A stretch of DNA of 64,000 bases from Skermanella rosea (GTDB lineage: Bacteria > Pseudomonadota > Alphaproteobacteria > Azospirillales > Azospirillaceae): positions 2,181,001 to 2,245,000 of the forward strand of contig NZ_CP086111.1 of NCBI RefSeq assembly GCF_016806835.2, written 5' to 3'. The notes beneath the pieces are model-generated. The model did no database searches. It was not told where the DNA came from and was given only the letters and a program-made list of their open reading frames with translations. Shown here piece by piece: positions 54,192 through 63,385 of the stretch. The translations under genes and the position numbers were made by a program. Within the stretch, counting starts at the first letter, position 1. Every line of letters starts with the position of its first letter.

Positions 54192-57100
54192 TTACTCGGC
54201 GGCTTCGGCGGCGGTGCTGGCGGGGGAGGCCGGCCCTTCGAGCCAGTCCACCTTGTCCATGCGCCGGACGATGACGAACTCGTCCCGGTTGGCACCGACC
54301 GTTCCGTAATAGTTGAAACCGTAGCTCTGCTGGGCGTAGCCGCCGATCATGTGGGTCGGCTTGGTCACCACCCGCGTCACGGAATTGTGGATGCCGCCGC
54401 GCTGGCCGGTGACTTCGCTGCCCGGCACGTTCACGATCTTCTCCTGGGCGTGGTACATGAAGCAGGCGCCGGCCGGGATGCGCTGGCTCACCACCGCGCG
54501 GGCGGTCAGCGCGCCGTTGGCGTTGTAGGCTTCGACCCAGTCGTTGTCCTGGATGCCGACCCGCCTCGCGTCCTCCTCGGAGATCCAGACCACGGGGCCG
54601 CCGCGGTTGAGCGTCAGCATCAGCAGATTGTCGCTGTAGGTCGAGTGGATGCCCCATTTCTGGTGCGGCGTGATGAAGTTCAGCACCACTTGGTCGTTGC
54701 CGTTGGGGTGCGCGTCGATCACCGACCTGACCGTGCCGGTGTCGATCGGCGGCTTGTAGACGCAGAGCTGCTCGCCGAAGGCCCGCATCCAGGAATGATC
54801 CTGGTAGAGCTGCTGCCGCCCCGTCAGGGTGCGCCAGGGGATCAGCTCGTGGACGTTGGTCCAGCCGGCGGTGTAGCTGACCTTCTCGGACTCGATGCCC
54901 GACCAGGTCGGCGAGGAGATGATCTTGCGCGGCTGGGCCTGCACGTCGCGGAAGCGGATCTTGTCGTCCTCCCGGGTCAGCGCCAAGTGGGCGTGGTCCA
55001 GGCCCGTCGCCTTGGACAGGCTCTCCCACGCCTTGACCGCCACATGGCCGTTGGTCTCCGGCGCGAGCGCCAGGATCACCTCCGCCGCGTCGATCGCGGT
55101 GTCGATCCGGGCCATGCCCTGGGTCTGGCCCTCCTCGATGACGACGCCGTTCAGCTCCTTCAGGAAGTCGATCTCGTCGCCGGTCTTCCAGGCCATGCCC
55201 TTGCCGCCGTTGCCCAGGCTTTCCATCAAGGGGCCGACCGCGGTGAAGCGCTTGTACAGGTTGGGATAGTCGCGCTCGACCACCGCCACGCCGGGCATGG
55301 TCCTGCCGGGTACGGGCTCGCACTCGCCGCGCTTCCAGTCCTTGACGTCGACCGGCTGGCCCAGTTCCTGCGCGCTGTCATGCTGGAGCGGCAGCAGCAC
55401 CACGTCGTTCTCGACGCCCAGGTAGCCGGGCACGATCTCCGAGAACTTGGCCGCGATCCCCTTGAAGATGTCCCAGTCGCTGCGCGCTTCCCAGGCCGGG
55501 TCCACCGCCGCCGACAGCGGGTGGATGAAGGGATGCATGTCGGAGGTGTTCAGGTCGTTCTTCTCGTACCAGGTCGCGGTCGGCAGGACGATGTCCGAAT
55601 ACATGCAGGTGGTGGACATGCGGAAGTCGATGGTCACCAGCAGATCCAGCTTGCCCTCCGGCGCCTTGTCGCTCCAGGCGACCTCCGCCGGGCGGACGTC
55701 GGTCTCCTCCGCCATCACGGCGTTCTGGGCGCCCAGCAGGTGCTTCAGGAAATACTCGTGGCCCTTGCCGGACGAACCCAGCAGGTTGGACCGCCAGACG
55801 AACAGGTTGCGCGGGAAGTTCTTCGGATTGTCCGGGTCCTCGCACGACATCTTCAGCGAGCCCTTGGCGAGCGCCTTGGCGACGTAATCCTTGGCCTCGG
55901 CCCCGTCCGCCCTGGCGGACTTGGCGACCTCCAGCGGGTTGGTCTGGAGCTGCGGCGAACTGGGCAGCCAGCCCATCCGCTCGGCCCGGACATTGTAGTC
56001 GATCATGCTGCCGGTCCAATCGCCGGGCTCGGCGGTGGGGGACAGGATGTCGTCGACCGTCAGCTTCTCGTAGCGCCACTGGTCCGTATGGGCGTACCAG
56101 TAGCTGGTGGCGTTCATGTGCCGGGGCGGGCGGCCCCAGTCCAGCGCGAAGGCCAGCGGCGTCCAGCCGGTCTGCGGCCGAAGCTTCTCCTGCCCGACAT
56201 AGTGCGACCAGCCGCCGCCCGACTGCCCGACGCAGCCGCACATCACCAGCATGTTGATGATCGAGCGGTAGATCATGTCCATGTGGTACCAGTGGTTCAG
56301 CCCGGCGCCGACGATCACCATGGATTTTCCGTGGGTCTTGTCGGCGTTGTCGGCGAACTCGCGGGCGACGGTGATCACCTTGTCACGGCCGACGCCGGTG
56401 ATGCGCTCCTGCCAGGCCGGCGTATAGGGCACGTCGTCGTCGAACGATGCCGCCACGTTGCCGCCGCCGAGCCCCCGGTCGATGCCGTAGTTGGCGACGA
56501 ACAGGTCGAACACGCTGGCAACCGGCACCTCGCCGTCCTTCAGGGCGAGCTTGCGGACCGGGACGTTCCGCATCAGCACCGAGTCATGGTCGGTGCCGGT
56601 GAAATGGTCGTGCTTCCTGTTGCCGAAATAGGGGAAGGCGACCGGAGCCACGTCGTCGCGGCGGTCGATCAGCGACAGCGCCAGCCGGGTCGGCTGGCCC
56701 GACGAGGACTTCTCCTGCAGGTTCCACTTGCCCTGCTGGTTCCAGCGGAATCCCACCGAGCCGAGCGGCACCGTCAGGTCGCCGGTCGTCTCGTCGATCG
56801 CCAGGGTCTTCCATTCCGGATTGTTGGTCTCGCCGAGCGCGCCGTCCAGATCCGAGGCCCGGAGGAAACGCTCGGGAACATAGCCGTCGCCCTGCTTCTT
56901 CAGCCGGACCAGCATCGGCATGTCGGTATATTTGCGGCAGTAATCCTCGAAATACGGGGACTTTCCGGCGAGGTGCCATTCCTTCAGGATCACGTGGCCC
57001 ATCGCCATGGCGAGCGCCGCGTCCGTGCCCTGCTTGGGCGCCAGCCACAGGTCGCCGAACTTGGCGGCCTCGCTGTAGTCCGGGGCGACGACGACGCTCT

Positions 57101-57926
57101 TGGTGCCGCGATAGCGGACCTCGGTGTAGAAGTGCGCGTCCGGCGTGCGGGTCTGCGGGACGTTCGATCCCCACAGCATCAGGAAGGTGCTGTTGTACCA
57201 GTCGGCGCTTTCCGGAACGTCGGTCTGCTCGCCCCAGGTCTGCGGGCTGGCCGGCGGCAGGTCGCAGTACCAGTCGTAGAAGCTGAGGCAGGTGCCGCCC
57301 ATCAGCGACAGGTAGCGGGTACCGGCGGCGTAGCTGACCATGGACATGGCCGGGATCGGCGAGAACCCGGCGACCCGGTCGGGACCGTAGGTCTTGACGG
57401 TGTAGGCGTTGGCGGCGGCGATGATCTCCTGGACCTCGTCCCACGACGCCCGGATCATTCCGCCGCGTCCCCGGATGCCCTTGTAGGCACGTGCCTTCTC
57501 CTTGTCCTCGACGATGCTGGCCCAGGCCTCGATCGGGCCGAAGCTGCGCCGCGCTTCCCGCCACAGGCGGATCAGCCGCGACCGCACCATCGGGTATTTC
57601 AGGCGGTTGGCGCTGTAGAGATACCAGCTGTAGCTGGCGCCCCGCGCGCAGCCGCGCGGCTCGTGGTTGGGCAGGTCGGGGCGGGTCCGGGGATAGTCGG
57701 TCTGCTGGGTTTCCCAGGTGACGATGCCGCCCTTGACGTAGATCTTCCACGAGCAGGAGCCGGTGCAGTTCACCCCGTGGGTGGACCGCACGATCTTGTC
57801 ATGGCTCCAGCGCGCCCGGTAGGCGTTCTCCCACGTCCGGTCTTCCGTCGTCACCACGCCATGACCGTTGGAGAAGGTGCCGGCATTCCTTTTGAAGAAT
57901 GCCAAGCGGTCGAGAAAATGACTCAC
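54192..57926 (-). CDS. narG: Respiratory nitrate reductase alpha subunit
   Basis: A 1244-aa molybdopterin enzyme from a GTG (VSHFLDRLAFFKRNAGTF) with AAGGAGA upstream. The N-terminal FS0 cluster motif is HGVNCTGSCSWKIYV with a fourth Cys in EPRGCARGASYSW. The region ESADWYNSTFLMLWGSNVPQTRTPDAH holds the expected molybdenum Asp, as in E. coli NarG. The C-terminal molydopterin-binding domain is intact (KWGIHSTYSDNLLMLTLNRGGPVVWISEEDAR). There is no Tat signal, so it faces the cytoplasm. It reduces nitrate to nitrite in anaerobic respiration and heads narGHJI. Confidence 0.97.
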   Translation of the reverse strand: MSHFLDRLAFFKRNAGTFSNGHGVVTTEDRTWENAYRARWSHDKIVRSTHGVNCTGSCSWKIYVKGGIVTWETQQTDYPRTRPDLPNHEPRGCARGASYSWYLYSANRLKYPMVRSRLIRLWREARRSFGPIEAWASIVEDKEKARAYKGIRGRGGMIRASWDEVQEIIAAANAYTVKTYGPDRVAGFSPIPAMSMVSYAAGTRYLSLMGGTCLSFYDWYCDLPPASPQTWGEQTDVPESADWYNSTFLMLWGSNVPQTRTPDAHFYTEVRYRGTKSVVVAPDYSEAAKFGDLWLAPKQGTDAALAMAMGHVILKEWHLAGKSPYFEDYCRKYTDMPMLVRLKKQGDGYVPERFLRASDLDGALGETNNPEWKTLAIDETTGDLTVPLGSVGFRWNQQGKWNLQEKSSSGQPTRLALSLIDRRDDVAPVAFPYFGNRKHDHFTGTDHDSVLMRNVPVRKLALKDGEVPVASVFDLFVANYGIDRGLGGGNVAASFDDDVPYTPAWQERITGVGRDKVITVAREFADNADKTHGKSMVIVGAGLNHWYHMDMIYRSIINMLVMCGCVGQSGGGWSHYVGQEKLRPQTGWTPLAFALDWGRPPRHMNATSYWYAHTDQWRYEKLTVDDILSPTAEPGDWTGSMIDYNVRAERMGWLPSSPQLQTNPLEVAKSARADGAEAKDYVAKALAKGSLKMSCEDPDNPKNFPRNLFVWRSNLLGSSGKGHEYFLKHLLGAQNAVMAEETDVRPAEVAWSDKAPEGKLDLLVTIDFRMSTTCMYSDIVLPTATWYEKNDLNTSDMHPFIHPLSAAVDPAWEARSDWDIFKGIAAKFSEIVPGYLGVENDVVLLPLQHDSAQELGQPVDVKDWKRGECEPVPGRTMPGVAVVERDYPNLYKRFTAVGPLMESLGNGGKGMAWKTGDEIDFLKELNGVVIEEGQTQGMARIDTAIDAAEVILALAPETNGHVAVKAWESLSKATGLDHAHLALTREDDKIRFRDVQAQPRKIISSPTWSGIESEKVSYTAGWTNVHELIPWRTLTGRQQLYQDHSWMRAFGEQLCVYKPPIDTGTVRSVIDAHPNGNDQVVLNFITPHQKWGIHSTYSDNLLMLTLNRGGPVVWISEEDARRVGIQDNDWVEAYNANGALTARAVVSQRIPAGACFMYHAQEKIVNVPGSEVTGQRGGIHNSVTRVVTKPTHMIGGYAQQSYGFNYYGTVGANRDEFVIVRRMDKVDWLEGPASPASTAAEAAE

Positions 57927-58015
57927 GCTGGTCTCCTTGATCCTCACCACGGGCAGGCGGTCGAACCGCCCCGCTTTCGATGGGTGGATACTCGGAGTGG
58001 ACTGGTGATGCGGCC

Positions 58016-58029
58016 TTGACTTGGATCAA
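58016..58029. promoter_or_regulatory. FNR/DNR-type box upstream of narG
   Basis: TTGACTTGGATCAA is a near-perfect TTGAT-N4-ATCAA palindrome, centred about 96 bases before the narG GTG. Oxygen- or nitrogen-oxide-responsive activation of narGHJI is implied. Confidence 0.7.
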
Positions 58030-58531
58030 ATGGGCGGGATGAATTGAGATTAATGGCGTTTTGCTGTAGCCATTATTACATTTTGTTCAATGGTGACTTA
58101 GCATTTGTCAAGCGGTGAGGGGTGAAGGACGAGATCACGACCGAATGATCGCGTTCAGTGCTCACCTGACTGCGGTTAGGAGAAGGCCTGAAACCGCTCT
58201 CGGCTACTGAGCAACCAAGTGGTCGGCGATCAGGAGAGCTGCGCCTTCCGTGCCAGCTTGGGCGATCGGAATGCGATCGATGGGATCCTCATGCAATGGC
58301 GGCAAGCGGCGGACCGCAAGGGCATGTCGAGTAGCAACAGGGTCACGCCCCGCCTTCGAACATTTCCTCGATCCGATGAACCAAGTTGCTTTAGTTCAGT
58401 TCAGGCCGGTGTATTGCGAAATGAGGGTCGCGTGTCTCAGGTCGCACCGCAGCACCCCTTCGGCGAAACTTCGGCAGGAACATGACCGCATTCCCGCGTC
58501 AGCGCCCGAGACGGAACTGCGGATCGAGCCG
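58030..58531. other. Gene-poor intergenic stretch between narK2 and narG
   Basis: About 500 bases without a convincing gene. Near 58051-58075 an inverted repeat TAATGGC-N11-GCCATTA occurs in an AT-rich patch that may belong to the narG promoter. Short open frames further on (58219-58485 and 58250-58609, plus strand) show no recognisable family, no clear ribosome site and mixed composition; they may be decayed sequence. Confidence 0.5.
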
Positions 58532-58556
58532 CGCGGCGGAGCCTTTCGCCCCGCCG
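58532..58556 (-). terminator. Possible hairpin after narK2
   Basis: GCGGCGGAGCC-TTTC-GCCCCGCCGC can fold into an imperfect GC-rich stem about 20 bases beyond the narK2 stop. No long U run follows, so factor-independent termination is uncertain. Confidence 0.3.
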
Positions 58557-58575
58557 CTTCGGCCGTGTTTGCGTC

Positions 58576-59982
58576 TCAGCACCGCACCTCGGCGCCCTTG
58601 CGGGTGTAGAACCACCAGGTGCAGACGATGCAGCTCAGATAGAAGGCGATGAAGATCTCCAGCGCCAGGACCGGGCTGCCGGTCAGCGAGATCGAGGTGC
58701 CGAACAGCTTGGGAATGAAGAAGGCGCCGAATGCCGCGACGGCCGAGGTGAAGCCCAGGACCGCCGCCGCCTCGCGCGACGCTTCCGCCGCCGCCTTGAC
58801 CGCCGCCACGCCGTCCGTGCCGTTGGCGCGCCGGCGCAGCGTCAGGAAGATCGCCGGGATCATCTGGAAGGTTGAGGAGTTGCCGACCCCGGACGCCGCG
58901 AACAGGACCATGAACATCGCGAGGAAGCCCCAGAACCCGACGGACTTGTCGGGGAATCCCAGGAAGAAGATCACGCCGGCGCTGGCCGCGATCATCGCCG
59001 CGAAGACCCAGACCGTGACCCGCGCGCCGCCGAACCGGTCCGAGATGCCGCCGCTGACGGACCGGGAGAAAGCTCCGACCAGGGGGCCGAGGAAGGCGTA
59101 GGCCAGCGGATCGACGCCCGGGAACTGGATCTTGGTCAGCAGCGGGAACCCGGCGGAGAACCCGATGAAGGAGCCGAACGTCCCGATATAGAGCCAGCAC
59201 ATGATCCAGTTGTGCTTGCGCTTGAAGATCACGGCCTGGTCGGCGAACGACGCCTTGGCGTCCGCGATGTCGTTCATGCCGAACCAGGCGGCCACCGTGC
59301 TGAGCACGATGAAGGGGACCCAGACGAAGCCGGCGTTCTGGAGCCACATCGCCTTGGTCACGTCGCCCTTGGCCCAGGTCTGCGCGTCTCCGCCGAGGCT
59401 GCCGAAGATGCCGGCTGTGATCACCAGCGGCACGACGAACTGCACGACGCTGACGCCCAGGTTGCCCAGGCCGGCGTTCAGCCCCAGCGCCATGCCCTTC
59501 TGCGCCTTCGGGAAGAAGAAGCTGATGTTGGACATGCTGGAGGCGAAGTTTCCTCCGCCGAAGCCGCACAGCAGCGCCAGCACCAGGAAGACGGAGTAGG
59601 GCGTCGCCGGGTCCTGGACCGCGATGCCGATGCCGAGGGCCGGCAGCAGCAGGCTGGCGGTGCTCAGCGTGGTCCAGGCGCGGCCGCCGAAGATCGGCAC
59701 CATGAAGCTGTAGAACAGCCGCAGCGTGGCGCCGGACAGGCCCGGCAGGGCCGCCAGCCAGAAGAGCTGGCCGGTGTCGAAGGCGAAGCCGATGGCGGGA
59801 AGGTTGACGACGACGACGCTCCAAACCATCCAGACGGCGAAGGACAGCAGCAGGGCCGGGATCGAGATCCACAGGTTGCGCCGGGCGGCCCGCTTGCCGC
59901 TTTCCGCCCAGAAGGAGGCGTCCTCCGGACGCCAGTCGATCAGCACGTGGCCCGGAGCCCGGACCGCGGTTTGGTCTGTCAT
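58576..59982 (-). CDS. narK: Nitrate/nitrite transporter, NarK2-type
   Basis: A 468-aa major-facilitator protein with about 12 membrane helices, starting MTDQTAVRAPGHVLIDWRPEDASFWAESGKRAARRNLWIS. It has the nitrate-signature-like GGGNFASSMSNISFFFPKAQKGMALGLNAGLGNLGVS, and Arg in GATLRLFYSFMVP. The N-terminal WRPEDASFWAE block is typical of NarK/NarU-type antiporters. It probably exports nitrite in exchange for nitrate. It is the second of two adjacent narK genes, 16 bases after the first. Confidence 0.93.
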   Translation of the reverse strand: MTDQTAVRAPGHVLIDWRPEDASFWAESGKRAARRNLWISIPALLLSFAVWMVWSVVVVNLPAIGFAFDTGQLFWLAALPGLSGATLRLFYSFMVPIFGGRAWTTLSTASLLLPALGIGIAVQDPATPYSVFLVLALLCGFGGGNFASSMSNISFFFPKAQKGMALGLNAGLGNLGVSVVQFVVPLVITAGIFGSLGGDAQTWAKGDVTKAMWLQNAGFVWVPFIVLSTVAAWFGMNDIADAKASFADQAVIFKRKHNWIMCWLYIGTFGSFIGFSAGFPLLTKIQFPGVDPLAYAFLGPLVGAFSRSVSGGISDRFGGARVTVWVFAAMIAASAGVIFFLGFPDKSVGFWGFLAMFMVLFAASGVGNSSTFQMIPAIFLTLRRRANGTDGVAAVKAAAEASREAAAVLGFTSAVAAFGAFFIPKLFGTSISLTGSPVLALEIFIAFYLSCIVCTWWFYTRKGAEVRC

Positions 59983-59998
59983 GATGGGGATCCTCGTT

Positions 59999-61363
59999 TC
60001 AGGCGGTGCGGCCGTGGGGGAGCGGGGTTCCGGCGGACGCGGGGACGGGATTGGCGGTTACGCCTTCGGCCAGCTCGGGCACCACGTCGGCCCTGCCGAG
60101 GTCGGGATAGCGCCGGCGTTCCATCCGCACGATGGCGGCGTGCATCCACAGGAAGGAGACCGAGACGATCAGGAACAGCAGCATGAAGCAGCTGGACCAG
60201 ACGCCGGTCAGGTCGTTCAGCGCACCGAAGGCGAGCGGCAGGACGAACCCGCCGAGCCCTCCGATCAGGCCGACGATGCCGCCGACCGAGCCGACATTGT
60301 CGGGGTAGTAGACCGGGATGTGCTTGTAGACCGCGGCCTTGCCGAGCGACATGAAGAAGCCCAGCAGGAAGGTCAGGATCGTGAAGGCGACGACGTCGAT
60401 GCCGAAGGAGAAGGTGATGTCGCCGCGGATGCCGTGGACCGTGTAGTCCGTCGAGGGATAGGACAGGACGAACGTGCAGGCGACGCCCACGGCGAAAGTC
60501 CAGTACATGACGCGGCGGGCGCCGATCCGGTCGGACAGCACGCCGCCGAACGCACGGAAGATCGAGGCCGGGATCGAGTAGGCCGCACCCAGCATGCCCG
60601 CCGTCTTGATGTCGAGCCCGTAGGCGCCGACATAGTAGCGCGGCAGCCAGAGCGCCAGCGCCACGAAGGCCCCGAACACGAAGAAATAGTACAGCGAGAA
60701 CCGCCAGACCTGGATGTTGGCCAGGGGCGCGAACTGGGCCGCCAGGCTCGGGGGTGCTGCATTGCTTTGGCGCCGCGAGCGGATGACCGGGTCATCCTCG
60801 GTCATGAACCAGAACAGGGCGGCCATGACCAGCAGCCCGGCCGCCCACACCTGGGCCACGGCCTCCCAGCCGAACGCGACCATCACGAAGGGGGCGGCGA
60901 ACTTGGTGACGGCGGCGCCGACATTGCCCATCCCGAAGATGCCGAGCGCGGTTCCCTGCTTCTCCCGCGGGTACCAGCGGGACACGTAGGCGACGCCGAC
61001 CGCGAAGCCGCCGCCCGACAGGCCGACGCCCAGCGCCGCGACGAGGAACTCGCCATAGGTTTCCGCCCAGGTCAGGACCCAGGTTGCCAGCGCGGCGGCC
61101 ACCATGATCGCCACGTTGACGATTCGACCGCCGTACCGGTCGGCCCAGACGCCCAGAATCAGCCGGCTGAGCGAGCCGGTCAGGATCGGCGTGCCGACGA
61201 GCAGGCCGAATTCGGTTTCCGAAAGGCCGAGGTCCTTCTTAATCTGGATGCCGATGATCGCGAAGATGGTCCACACCGCGAAACACGCGGTGAAGGCCAC
61301 GGTGCTCAGGGTGAGCGCCCGCGTCTGCTGAGCGGTCGTCACTCCCGGTTTGGCCCCTTGCAT
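59999..61363 (-). CDS. narK: Nitrate transporter, NarK1-type
   Basis: A 454-aa MFS protein starting MQGAKPGVTTAQQTRALTLSTVAFTACFAVWTIFAIIGIQIKKDLGLSETEFGLLVGTPILTGSLSRLILGVWADRYGG. It shows the nitrate signature region GGGFAVGVAYVSRWYPREKQGTALGIFGMGNVGAAVTKF. NarK1-type proteins are thought to be nitrate/proton symporters; the pair K1-K2 matches the fused NarK1-NarK2 of Paracoccus (family knowledge). A perfect AGGAGGT precedes the ATG. A DNR-type box lies about 92 bases upstream. Confidence 0.93.
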   Translation of the reverse strand: MQGAKPGVTTAQQTRALTLSTVAFTACFAVWTIFAIIGIQIKKDLGLSETEFGLLVGTPILTGSLSRLILGVWADRYGGRIVNVAIMVAAALATWVLTWAETYGEFLVAALGVGLSGGGFAVGVAYVSRWYPREKQGTALGIFGMGNVGAAVTKFAAPFVMVAFGWEAVAQVWAAGLLVMAALFWFMTEDDPVIRSRRQSNAAPPSLAAQFAPLANIQVWRFSLYYFFVFGAFVALALWLPRYYVGAYGLDIKTAGMLGAAYSIPASIFRAFGGVLSDRIGARRVMYWTFAVGVACTFVLSYPSTDYTVHGIRGDITFSFGIDVVAFTILTFLLGFFMSLGKAAVYKHIPVYYPDNVGSVGGIVGLIGGLGGFVLPLAFGALNDLTGVWSSCFMLLFLIVSVSFLWMHAAIVRMERRRYPDLGRADVVPELAEGVTANPVPASAGTPLPHGRTA

Positions 61364-61454
61364 AACCGTTACCTCCTAGTTTCGGGAAGGTCGCGTTATC
61401 GGGGTCGCGAGCCTTTCTCCTGAGGCCTTGTATGATCGCGAAGGGGCAGCAGGC

Positions 61455-61468
61455 TTGACTCAGGTCAA
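61455..61468. promoter_or_regulatory. DNR-type box upstream of narK1
   Basis: TTGACTCAGGTCAA is a perfect TTGAC-N4-GTCAA palindrome, about 92 bases before the narK1 ATG. It probably drives the narK1-narK2 transcript and perhaps onward into narG. Confidence 0.72.
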
Positions 61469-61522
61469 AACCGATAGTAACTGCGACAGGAAGTCCAGTT
61501 TTGATTTTTTGCGAGTTGATGA

Positions 61523-61536
61523 TTGATAAATATCAA
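61523..61536. promoter_or_regulatory. FNR box upstream of the Crp/Fnr regulator
   Basis: TTGATAAATATCAA is an exact match to the FNR consensus TTGAT-N4-ATCAA. It lies about 50 bases before the divergent regulator's ATG, close to a typical activating or autoregulating position. Confidence 0.75.
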
Positions 61537-61586
61537 TTCCACTAACTATAAAGTGATTGAGACTCTATTGGACGGGGTGCCCTGAC

Positions 61587-62291
61587 ATGAAGGATTCGGA
61601 TAGGGATTGGATTTCCAGCCACCCGGTCTTCAACTCCTTGCCGGCCAGCGATCTGGTCGTTCTGCTCCAGGGGGTGATCGTGCAGGATCTTCCCGCGGAT
61701 GCGGTCCTGTTCAGCCAGGGCGAATCACCGGATTTCCTGCACGTCCTGATCGACGGAAGGGTGGGGCTGATCGGCGAGGGCGCCGACGGCAAGCAGGTCG
61801 TGGTGGAGTTCATGGAACCCGGAGAGAGTTTCATCCTGGCCGCGGCCTTGACGAACGCCCCGTACCTGATGACGGCGAGGACGCTTCATCGCTCGCGGGT
61901 GATGCTGATCCCGGCGAAGCAACTCCGGGAACGCGTTTCCACCGATGCCGCGCTGGCGTCCAAGATGCTTGCCTCGCTGGCCCGGCATTACCGCATGCTG
62001 GTCCGCCAAATCAAGGATCTGAAGCTTCGCTCCGCGACCGAACGTCTCGGCTGCTACCTGCTGGCGCTCGCCGAGCAACGGCCCGCCGGACCGGACGCAT
62101 CGGTAACCTTGATGCTGCCGGTCGAGAAGGCGCTGCTGGCCACGCGGCTCGGCACCACCCCGGAGAATCTGTCCCGCGCGTTCGCCAACCTGCGCTCCGC
62201 CGGCGTCAGGACCTCCGGAGCCACGGTCACCATCGCCGACCTGGCACGGTTGCGGACGGCTTCCTTCTCCGACCCCGCGATCCCGGACTGA
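61587..62291 (+). CDS. Crp/Fnr-family regulator (DNR/NarR-like)
   Basis: A 234-aa protein from the ATG at 61587 (MKDSDRDWISSHPVFNSLPASDLVVLL). It has a sensor domain (LFSQGESPDFLHVLIDGRVGLIGEGADGKQVVVEFMEPGESFILAAAL), a long dimer helix and an HTH (LPVEKALLATRLGTTPENLSRAFANLRSAG). Only one cysteine is present, so there is no FNR [4Fe-4S] cluster; a heme/NO or nitrate-type signal is more likely. Divergent from narK1 with DNR- and FNR-like boxes between, it is the best candidate for controlling the nitrate genes. Confidence 0.87.
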   Translation: MKDSDRDWISSHPVFNSLPASDLVVLLQGVIVQDLPADAVLFSQGESPDFLHVLIDGRVGLIGEGADGKQVVVEFMEPGESFILAAALTNAPYLMTARTLHRSRVMLIPAKQLRERVSTDAALASKMLASLARHYRMLVRQIKDLKLRSATERLGCYLLALAEQRPAGPDASVTLMLPVEKALLATRLGTTPENLSRAFANLRSAGVRTSGATVTIADLARLRTASFSDPAIPD

Positions 62292-62428
62292 GCGCCCCCA
62301 TCCCGGACGGCCATCGGCCGGGGCGCTGGTCAGGGTCGGAACGAATTCCAGGGGGATCGAGAAGGACGCGACCCTCCCCCGGCGGCCGCTTCAGGGCGAC
62401 AACCAGTTGCCGAAGATTATCCAGGGCG

Positions 62429-63385
62429 TCACGTTCCGCAATGGCATCGAGCTCGATGAGCGACCTTGCCCATCACCCAGGCCTGATCCCGGGTGACGCT
62501 CGGACGGAACACGGCTTCCCCGTCGATCCCGAAATAGAACGACAGATCGGCATTGACCACGGGGCCGCGCACGATGAACTCGTGCTGCGAATGGCTGACC
62601 GGGACCAGCAGGGTCCGGTCCGTCCCGGGAACCGGGAGCCCGGTGTCGATCCGGAACGGCGTGAGGACATCGCGGCCGTGATAGATCAGGTCGCCGAAAT
62701 TGGCGAAATACCGGGAATCCCTGACCTCCAGATCATGGCCGGTCATCGTCATCGCCTCCAGCAGGGCGTTCGGCGTCTCCACCAGCCGTCCGCCCTCGAC
62801 GGCGATCCGATACCGTGCCCCGCCATTCGGTGAGTTCAAGGAGAGGCGGTTCAGCAGCTCCGAAAGCCTCAGGCTGTCGGCATACCGTTCGGCCAGCACC
62901 GGATCGATCCGGTCGCCGGCTTCCAGTCCGAAACCCAGGGGCCGCAGATAGGTATCCGGTGCCGGGGAATCGCCGACGGCGGGAAATCCCAGTTCCTCCT
63001 CGATGGCAGCCCCGCCCGCCGCTCCGGCCTGCGGAGAGGACTCATTCGCCGGATGGTCCATCGCCGCCGCGGCAAGCCGGACGGCGCGGCCCAATCCCGA
63101 TACGGTCATGCCTGGGAAACTGTCCAACTCCTCGAAGTCCTTGCCGAGGACCAGTTCGCGCAGCCGCTTGATTTCATCCGGTCCAAGGATGCCTCCCGCT
63201 CTCGGATCACGACCCAGGCGCTTGTACAAGGCCTCCACGAAGTCCGGGTTTCGGGACAACTCGGACATCACCTTTGACACGGGCGGCGCAGGCGCCTCGT
63301 CCGCCAGCAACGGGCTGCGGCACGCCAGCATGCCTGCAAGGAAGAGAGCCGAAAGATAAAACGTGTGCTTCAGGCCGGTATTCAT
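62429..63385 (-). CDS. Putative lipoprotein of unknown function
   Basis: A 318-aa protein starting MNTGLKHTFYLSALFLAGMLACRSPLLADEAP. The N-terminus is a signal peptide with a lipobox-like MLAC, suggesting lipidation at Cys22, or cleavage at PLLADEA. The first ~100 residues look helical (VMSELSRNPDFVEALYKRLGRDP), the rest beta-rich (RYRIAVEGGRLVETPNALLEAMTMTGHDLEVRDS). The C-terminus has CHC. No family is recognised. Its ATG overlaps the stop of the upstream hydrolase (ATGA), so the two proteins are made together and may act together at the envelope. Confidence 0.65.
   Translation of the reverse strand: MNTGLKHTFYLSALFLAGMLACRSPLLADEAPAPPVSKVMSELSRNPDFVEALYKRLGRDPRAGGILGPDEIKRLRELVLGKDFEELDSFPGMTVSGLGRAVRLAAAAMDHPANESSPQAGAAGGAAIEEELGFPAVGDSPAPDTYLRPLGFGLEAGDRIDPVLAERYADSLRLSELLNRLSLNSPNGGARYRIAVEGGRLVETPNALLEAMTMTGHDLEVRDSRYFANFGDLIYHGRDVLTPFRIDTGLPVPGTDRTLLVPVSHSQHEFIVRGPVVNADLSFYFGIDGEAVFRPSVTRDQAWVMGKVAHRARCHCGT

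Noticed and set aside
54351-58019. A 1222-codon open frame on the plus strand, antisense to narG
   Set aside because: High GC makes long antisense frames common. The product is low-complexity (Arg, Gly, Val, Asp, His rich) with no family, while the opposite strand is clearly narG.
58219-58609. Two overlapping plus-strand open frames upstream of narG
   Set aside because: No family, no convincing start signal, and Arg/Ser-rich composition; kept only as a note in the intergenic entry.
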